From NCBI RefSeq assembly GCF_963583255.1, contig NC_084804.1:32466953-32530952 (forward strand): a stretch of 64,000 nucleotides of DNA, written 5' to 3'. The translations under genes and the position numbers were made by a program. Under the pieces are notes generated by a model. That model was not told the origin of the DNA. It worked only from the letters and a program-made list of their open reading frames with translations, and searched no databases. Within the stretch, counting starts at the first letter, position 1. Every line of letters begins with the position of its first letter. This document shows, in pieces, positions 57,110 through 64,000 of the stretch. Origin of the DNA: Pyrus communis (Eukaryota > Streptophyta > Magnoliopsida > Rosales > Rosaceae).

Positions 57110-58950
57110 ATGTCTGTATTTTTTATCTCGATCTCTGTGTCTCTATCTTCCTTTCTGTTTCAGATGCATGCATGTTACTTGTTTCAGTACATATACATAG
57201 CCATATGTATAGCAGTTCAATCATGTTAATGTAAGTAGAAACATGTATACATTCTGTTTGTGGATTGTGGATTTCTCAACTAGTTCGTGTGTTTTATGGG
57301 ATTTTTGTAAGTTCAAAGAGCTTTTAGAGCATTTTTTTTTCTTTTGGAAACGGAAGACTTTAATAATTCTGTCGGGAACAAGAAAGGGAAACTTAAAACA
57401 AATCAAGCAAAAGAATTTCCTCATCAAGCAAGAAAGGGAAACTTAAATATTCATCTATGTTATGTATATAAATATATATTATGTATTATCTCTTTTTTCT
57501 TAGCCAAGGGCTTTTGTTTTCTATCTCACTCACCGCAATTGGTTGATGAATCCAGATCAACCAATGACTTATATATTATTTCCGACTTTATCTTCATTTA
57601 TACACTCCTTCTTAATTTTTTTTTTTTTTTTTAACTTTGATAATTGAGTAAACAAAGCATAATCAAAGCACAGACCAAATGAATGAGTGCAACCAGTCAA
57701 AATGCAGTGGAAAATTTCTTGGACTTTGAAAATCTGCTATTTTTATGGAAAAAAAAAAAGAGAAAAAATTGAAGTGAATCACATAAAAGTTTGTTTTATT
57801 ATCAGCGGGGGAAGAAAATTTCTAGTTTGTTCCTTTTTTTAGTACAATAATATTTTTACTCTAAGACTTGGTTTCTTTTAATTTGTTTAATTTAGACAAC
57901 AAGTCTGTTTATAATAGTTTACTAGACCAGATCTCCCAAATTTTGTGAGAATTAGTGAATGTGTGACAACTTAAAATAGTGATTTTTCTTTGAACAAAGA
58001 CGTAAATAGTTATATATAGATATCGCTTCATTTTCATCACCAAATTTTGATGTATATTTAAGTTTTGAACCAATATTTTACTATTATCCCAACTAAATTT
58101 AAGTCCAATGCGCATGATTTCATCACCTAAATTAAAATGCAAGAACTGTAATCTGTCCTCACCATATTATAAAAAGATTAAAGGATCCTAACTCTCCCTC
58201 ACCCCACACCCACCTTGATAAGCATCAATATAAACCAGTTGAGTTGCATCAATAACCACGGTGCCTTCTTTGACAAAGAAATTATGATTTACTTGTTGCT
58301 CTGCTCACTCATGACACATCATGATCATGGACCACTCTCTGAATACAATATGTTTAATTAGTGGATTTTATTTGTCGTCATTTATAATCACCAAACTGTG
58401 AATAGTGATCAACTAGATATATATAGCAAAAAGCTATGGTCAATTGGTAGTTAAGAGTATTAGAGGGAGAACAATTTTTTAGACTTGTCAAAAGGGTCAT
58501 CTTTATCGTGTTCACGTCGATATCACACTTGTTATCTTAACGGATCATGTCGTATTAAACTCATTATTTTAACGAGTTTTTAACAGATGACTCGATAATG
58601 ATCCGACTCATTAATATGTCATGTCGTTTCGTGTCAGGTTAATAGGTCATGCAAGAAATTGTCATGCCTAATGTGTAGACATGACGAATTGGTCATTTTG
58701 TGCCGTTTATGTGTCATACCCATTATCTTAACAGGTGACCTGATTTGTTAACGGGGAATCCAATAACGATCCGACTCGTCAACAAGTTCACCCAAATCCT
58801 TCTTTTTTTTTCTATTTTTTTTCTCATGTTAACTTAACAGGTCATGCAAGAAATAGGCCTAACAATTTTGTGAAAAATAAAAAAGAAAGCTTATACATTA
58901 GTATGCGATGTTGGTAGGAGAAAAAAAGGGCATAGAAGGTGAAAATTTAT
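57110..58950. other. AT-rich stretch without a recognised gene
   Basis: Nothing coding. 58490-58870 has repeated 'taacggatcatgtcg', 'taataggtcatgcaagaaat' and 'aacaggtcatgcaagaaat' motifs and may be a worn transposon end. Confidence 0.35.
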
Positions 58951-58951
58951 A

Positions 58952-59206
58952 GAATGAGGATCCTCTCCAGATTCTCTTTGTGAGGATCCCGAGAATCCTC
59001 CAATTACATCCGTTTATCGTATATTATGCGGTCAAAAATCATTATAAATCTTTTTATTTAAAATTAAATATAAATAATATCTGACGAAAACTGGCCGCAC
59101 GATGTATGATGAACGAATGTGATTGGAGGATCCTGGGGATCCTCACAAAGAGGATCCGGAGCGGATCCTCTTCCTCACAAAGAGGATCCGGAGCGGATCC
59201 TCATTC
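58952..59206. mobile_element. Mutator-type MITE with GGATCC-rich ends, second copy
   Basis: Same family as 14830-15046: both hold TCCGTTTATCGTATAT near the centre and GGATCC-rich inverted ends. Left end GAATGAGGATCCTCTCC; right, reverse complement, GAATGAGGATCCGCTCC. Flanks AAATTTATA / AAAATTATA are a 9-bp duplication with one mismatch. The right terminus is tandemly duplicated (CCTCACAAAGAGGATCCGGA twice, at about 59138 and 59173). Confidence 0.8.
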
Positions 59207-59215
59207 AAAATTATA

Positions 59216-60680
59216 TTGGGTAAGTGTAGTGGTAAATACTCCACTAAAGCTTAGCATTTTCAATGAGTGTATCTTTTTATTTGGTTCAATGTGCGTCTGT
59301 AGGGTAGGTGTTGTATTATTTTTATATTACATTTGTAGGTATGAACTATATTCTTGATCGATGATGTTTCTCATTCTATTTTATTAATGAAATATTTTTT
59401 ACCTTAAAAAGATGAGCTTCCTAAAGAAAAAATTCTTGTAGTAAAATAAAATTAAAAAAAAATCTAAACTATTATAATTTTTGTATAAAACACTTCGATC
59501 TTCTTTTTGTTTTGGGGGTATTTTGATTTAGACCCGAAACAACTTTTGTGCTTTTTATAATTCGGGGTGTCCGAGTCTGAGGAACAGGAAAGAAAAAAAA
59601 AAACCACAAAACCAGGGTAGGTCCATGTTGGTTGTTTTAAATTCTGGTTTAGCATGAAACTGTGTTGCCCTTTCCCACGGGAGGATTCATTGATTTTTGA
59701 TTTCGGACCAGAACTTAGTCTTTACTCCTTGTTCTTATAGTAGGTATTATTAATTATTTTCTTTTATAAAACATTAACTCCAATAAATAAACTGACGAGT
59801 AAAAATTACCATGCGATGAACAAAGCTATATATTAACACTGCTTTCCACGGTGATTTAACTGAGTGTGATGTATATATATAAAAATTAGGCACCGTAAAT
59901 TTGATTTATATTATACTATTGTCACAATAGTGTAAATTTGATAAGACTAAGTTTTATATATTAAATATTTGACATGTCTACTTTTTCTTTTTCTCTAGTC
60001 AATATAGATTAGACTACACAATGGGCTAGTCATAAAAAATGAGCATGGAAAGCACCATTGTAATAATTTAGTTGTGAATTTGTCATATACATAAACAAAC
60101 TTTAAAACCTCCTACTTAGAAGTGAAAAAATATATATATAATTAAACTGTACTACTAATTGAATGCCCTATCAATTCGATACACAACTTAAAACTATACA
60201 AACTATGCAATGACGAATTTGATACCAACTATGTTCCCATTTCTTTTGTTCCAGTAACTTACAACATTTGACAAGCTAACGTAATCTTTCTTTTTTCCCT
60301 TCATCTCTAGGGTAGCTGGGTAGGTATGGACCTCATGATGGGGTCCCTTCTAATTTTGGCAAAGTGACAAACGACTTTTACCGACTTGTACTTTGTGCTT
60401 CACTCATTGGGAACTTTGTGTGTGTCCGGAAATGTAGTTGTGTGGCTCCGCTTGTACATCTGTTTGTTAGGGCAACTAGGTTAAGTTGTCCTTCACCCAA
60501 AAGAAAATTCCTTTAATAGTTCACAAAACGGAAGGCGGGTTCAAGGCGGTTGTCAGGGTAGCTGCCCTTTCGACAATTGCAAAGGCAGCTGCACCTTCAA
60601 CAATTGCAAGGGCTTGCACCCTACTTGAAGCCTAGCAGACAAGGGGCCCCTCAATTGAAGTCCAAATTTGTCCAACCCGT
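59216..60680. other. AT-rich stretch without a recognised gene
   Basis: No coding sequence found. 60490-60640 is richer in GC and has a repeated 'acaattgcaa' motif. Confidence 0.35.
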
Positions 60681-61207
60681 AAGCTATTCAGAGCACTTCT
60701 AGTCTAGCCCAACAAATATCCCTAGGGGATAGTTCATTTAATCCCCTCCCTACTCCCCACAAATAAACTAAAAAATAAAAAATAAAAAAAAATAAATAAA
60801 TAAAAAACCACTCCAGTTCGTCCAATTCACCAACCTCCCCCCACCCCCCCCCCCCCTCCTCCAAAAAAACCAAAAAACCACTCCAGCTCGTCCAATTCAC
60901 TGGGCTCTACCCCTTCCCCAACCAAAAAACCACTCCAGCCCGTCCAATTCACTGAGCCCAGTTGTTCACCCAATGGATAATTGACTGGTCCAGCCCCCAG
61001 GGGCAGTGATGCAAGGCTAACGTCATGGTAACATCCGCCACTATTAAACAATTATAAAAAATAATAAATATTACAAAAGATTAATTAAAATACAAAAACT
61101 ATAAAAAAAAATTAAAAATATAATAAAAAATTATAATTCTTTTCTATAAATACCTAACTGTGTTCATCCACCTCATACCACATTTCAATAATTTCAAATA
61201 CTTTCAA

Positions 61208-61493
61208 TGTAACATCCCACATCGCCCAGGGGAGTGATCCTTAAATATATATTCTCATTTCTACCTAGCATGAGGCCTTTTGGGAGCTCACTAGCTTCGG
61301 GTTCCGTAGGAACTCCGAAGTTAAGTGAGAAGGGGGCTAGAGCAATCCCATGATGGGTGACCCACTGGGAAGTTGCTCGTGAGTTCCCAAAAACAAAACC
61401 GTGAGGGCGTGGTCGGGGCCCAAAGCGGACAATATCGTGCTACGGTGGTGGAGCGGGCCCGGGAAGTGGTCCGCCCCGGGCCGGGATGTGACA
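61208..61493 (+). repeat. 5' LTR of Cassandra copy 2
   Basis: Starts TGTAACATCCCACATCGCCC, ends CCGGGATGTGACA. Confidence 0.92.
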
Positions 61494-61563
61494 AATCGGT
61501 ATCAGAGCCTAACCCTAGTCGTGGTGTGCCGACGAGGACGTCGGGCCCCTAAGGGGGGTGGAT

Positions 61564-61849
61564 TGTAACATCCCACATCGCCCAGGGGAGTGATCCTTAA
61601 ATATATATTCCCATTTCTACCTAGCATGAGGCCTTTTGGGAGCTCACTGGCTTCGGGTTCCGTAGGAACTCCGAAGTTAAGTGAGAAGGGGGCTAGAGCA
61701 ATCCCATGATGGGTGACCTACTGGGAAGTTGCTCGTGAGTTCCCAAAAACAAAACCGTGAGGGCGTGGTCGGGGCCCAAAGCGGACAATATCGTGCTACG
61801 GTGGTGGAGCGGGCCCGGGAAGTGGTCCGCCCCGGGCCGGGATGTGACA
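61564..61849 (+). repeat. 3' LTR of Cassandra copy 2
   Basis: Partner of 61208-61493; differences at TATTCTCATT/TATTCCCATT, CACTAGCTT/CACTGGCTT and GACCCACTG/GACCTACTG. Confidence 0.92.
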
Positions 61850-62540
61850 TTCAACCAATCTTTTATTTTTATCCAAAATTAAAAATAAAATTATTTGTTA
61901 TTATTTTATAAAAATAATATTTTAATACAAATTGCTTGGACCATTTAGTTTAGAAGTAGATATACACTTGGACAATTATTGTTCATTAAAGGCAATTACT
62001 ATTCACTTGAGGAATTGAATTGCCTATTGCCCAATGGGCTTTTAGGGATGGAAGTGCTCTCACCAAGTCTCCCAGTTCACCACTCACGTGGCTATTTATG
62101 AGCCTTTGATTTCAACAAAAAAAATTGAAAATTTAACGACTAGTATTAATCCAACTCTAAAAAGTTAAAAGATTCATAAAACTATCAAAAAGTTAAAAAA
62201 AACTTACAAAGTTCACACTTTAAAAATCTTACAAAGTTGAACACACTTGCAAATTAAACGTTTAAAATTACCCAAAAATCTACGTCGATAATGATATGTA
62301 GGAATAAGATGAAGAAAAAAAATTAAAAAATTAAAAAAAAAATATGTTTGTGAATAGTAATCGCATTTGCTCTTTCCCTTCCTCCTTCCAAACTGGTGGG
62401 CTTGCACAAATGCAATTACTATGTAGAGTGAAAAATAAATTGCCCTTGCCCTTCAATTGACATTGCCTCCACCAACTGGTGGAGATACTCTTAAGGCAAT
62501 ACTTGCTCAAGTGATTGGGCAATAGGCAATTATTACCTTA

Positions 62541-63082
62541 GAGCAAGTCCACCCCATTCAAATCCCCTAGGGGATAGGCCACAAAATCCCCTTGACCCCC
62601 CTCCCACTAAAAAAAAAAAAAAAAAAAGCCTTCAGCCCACACCATTCCACTGCATTCCAGAGGAGCCCAATTTTTGTGATAGGCCCAATGCCTAAGGGCA
62701 GTGACACAAGGCTGAAGTAACGATGATATCATCTATTATTAAAAAAAATTATAAAAATTAATTAAATTTTAAAAAATACAAAAAAATATAATAAAAAAAA
62801 ATTATAATTTTTTTCTTATAAATACATAACATATTATTCCACCTTACACCACATTCCAATATTTTCAAATACTTTCAACCAATTTTTATTATAATCCAAA
62901 ATTAAAAATAAAATTATTTTTATTATTTTGTAAAAAAATAATATCTTAATACGAATATCTGGGCTATTCAGTTCAAGGGTGGAGTTGCATTTAGGTAGTT
63001 ACTATTCACTAAAGGCAATTATTGTTCATAAGGGGATTGAGTTGCTAATTGCCCAGGGAAGCTTTTAAGGGTGGAAATGGTC
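62541..63082. mobile_element. Nonautonomous element B, PIF/Harbinger-like (542 bp)
   Basis: Left GAGCAAGTCCACCCC; right, reverse complement, GACCATTTCCACCC; flanking TTA on both sides (62538-62540, 63083-63085). Related to element A at 60690-62060. No ORF of note. Confidence 0.6.
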
Positions 63083-63099
63083 TTAATGAATAGTAATTG

Positions 63100-64000
63100 C
63101 CTAAGCACATCACCACCCCGTAAAAAAGAATTATCTTGACAATTTTTATTAAAACATTATAACTTTTTATTTAGTAAAAGATAATATTAAGTAATTATAT
63201 TATTTTCTACAACCTTCTTCCTTTCACTCGAAAGAGTCATCTCCCTTTTTTCTCATCCTTCTTCTTCATGCTCTCTTTGAGCTTTATACTAGCTTGGCTT
63301 CTTCTTCCTCATCTTCCTCCAAATATTCCGAGCTCTTGGCCCCCACCCTTTCCTATCTTCCTCTTCCTCCCCTTCCGCTCATTTCGCCGCCTTCATTGTT
63401 GAAATCAACGAAACCCCTAATTCTGATTCCGATTCCGAGCTCTTGGCCACCACTTTCTCTTGGAATTATACTCCAACTGTTTTCAACTTCTTAGTAGCTT
63501 GGATAGCATTGTCGGAATTGCTTTTCTGGTTTTTCTTTTGCTTTGTCACGGCCTCTGCCTTCTCTTTTGTGGTCTCGCTCGTCGGCTTCGATGGATGATG
63601 CCATGCTGACATCACCATGACATCAAACCACTTTGGTAAAAGCTCAGGCTAAAATTGCCTAATGGACCAGTCGAGCGGGCTGGGCCCACTTAGTTGCCCG
63701 ACTAATTGGACTGGGCTAAAGCACTTTCTTCTAGTTTTGGGCAAGAATCACCCATTTGTCCAACTAATCTGTTTGGGGTGGGGTTACGCTTAGAGCAGTT
63801 CTACCCCTCAAGGCAATTGTCAGGTAATTGTGCAATAGACAATTATCTCCTTAGAACTACGTCAAATGAACCCAGGCTATTATTATAAAATAATAATTAT
63901 CTATTACTAATTTTTCTTTTTTACAAATCAGGAACCATCTTTTGTCTCCCCTATCTTTATCTCCCTCATTTCTGTCTTATTCCTCTCATTTCCAACTGTT
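63100..64000. other. Window end: non-coding, possible further GAGCA-type element
   Basis: TTAGAGCAGTTCTACCCC at about 63791-63808 looks like another left end of the element A/B kind, running out of the window. 63290-63595 is a Ser/Pro-rich pseudo-frame without an ATG start. No gene is supported. Confidence 0.35.

Larger units (their letters stand above)
61208..61849 (+). mobile_element. Cassandra TRIM retrotransposon, copy 2 (642 bp), very young
   Basis: LTRs 61208-61493 and 61564-61849, both 286 bp and differing at 3 positions by eye. Exact target duplication TTCAA (61203-61207, 61850-61854). Primer-binding site TCGGTATCAGAGCC after the left LTR (61496-61509). The 5S-like domain (about 61295-61375 and 61651-61731) keeps a box-A-like CCGAAGTTAAGTGAG and box-C-like GATGGGTGACC. 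Non-coding. Confidence 0.95.
60690..62060. mobile_element. Nonautonomous element A with AGAGCACTTC ends, carrying a Cassandra
   Basis: Left AGAGCACTTC; right, reverse complement, AGAGCACTTCCATCCC. Its interior matches element B (62541-63082): 'gggcagtgatgcaaggctaa' against 'gggcagtgacacaaggctga', 'caaatactttcaa', then after the Cassandra 'ccaa.ttttt', 'aaaattaaaaataaaattat' and 'aattactattcact'. So the Cassandra split a unit of about 0.73 kb. Also has a C-run (about 60840-60858) and three CCACTCCAG-type repeats. Superfamily not certain; PIF/Harbinger by resemblance to B. Confidence 0.55.

Noticed and set aside
63294..63494. Ser/Pro-rich frame near the window end
   Set aside because: It starts with TTG, has no ATG and no domain; possibly captured host sequence, but not supportable as a gene.
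1..64000. Operons, ribosome-binding sites, riboswitches, phage or plasmid functions
   Set aside because: All evidence points to plant nuclear DNA; no such features were seen. No tRNA gene was found outside SINE-like sequence.

Overview
This is nuclear DNA of a flowering plant. The reasons are a membrane-bound plant fatty-acid elongase (3-ketoacyl-CoA synthase), AT-rich non-coding sequence, and dense plant-type retrotransposons, MITEs, tRNA-derived SINEs and two Cassandra elements. The character of the repeats (Cassandra with this LTR start, GGATCC-rich Mutator MITEs, long solo LTRs) fits Rosaceae, most likely an apple- or pear-like genome; that is an inference from recall, not a search.

Only one host gene looks intact: a single-exon 3-ketoacyl-CoA synthase (KCS, 374-1828, 484 aa) with two N-terminal membrane spans and the Cys-His-Asn catalytic triad at the spacing of FAE1. 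A second KCS copy (16324-19687) is a pseudogene with a frameshift, nonsense codons, a deletion of about 120 bp and a young 2044-bp LTR retrotransposon inserted in the coding region. A third copy of the KCS downstream flank, without the gene, lies at about 11.44-14.5 kb. The first 21 kb is therefore a decayed tandem array of the KCS locus taken apart by transposons. The paralogous copies act as empty-site controls for several insertions.

Layout. 0-3 kb: KCS and flank with a small MITE. 3.4-5.3 kb: solo LTR. 5.6-9.9 kb: a 1.05-kb PIF/Harbinger-like element, then a full PIF/Harbinger element with a 385-aa transposase and a large internal inverted repeat. 10.3-15.1 kb: hAT element, flank copy 3 split by a 2.1-kb Mutator-like element, two SINEs, two MITEs. 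15.1-20.7 kb: KCS pseudogene and its LTR element. 20.9-21.7 kb: solo LTR. 24.2-26.8 kb: two hAT-type elements, one with a minisatellite and one with a transposase fragment. 27.2-33.8 kb: a degenerate L1-type LINE split by a solo LTR. 36.4-37.9 kb: hairpin MITEs and a SINE. 38.1-46.8 kb: a Copia element carrying a nested Cassandra and a nested solo LTR. 47.2-52.7 kb: a second, related Copia element with perfect target-site duplications. 53.8-56.0 kb: a 2.2-kb solo LTR. 56-64 kb: mostly unannotated AT-rich DNA, a GGATCC MITE, a second and very young Cassandra, and related nonautonomous elements with GAGCA-type ends.

The genes do not form a pathway. The only cooperation visible is between transposons (nonautonomous elements that would depend on transposases or reverse transcriptases elsewhere). 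I found no evidence of a new multi-gene system. The most informative signals are the layered insertion history, a chimeric 5S domain in one Cassandra LTR, a foldback inside the Harbinger element with a probably inactivated transposase, and one family of solo LTRs whose length varies almost two-fold. All boundaries, target-site duplications and identities were read by eye.
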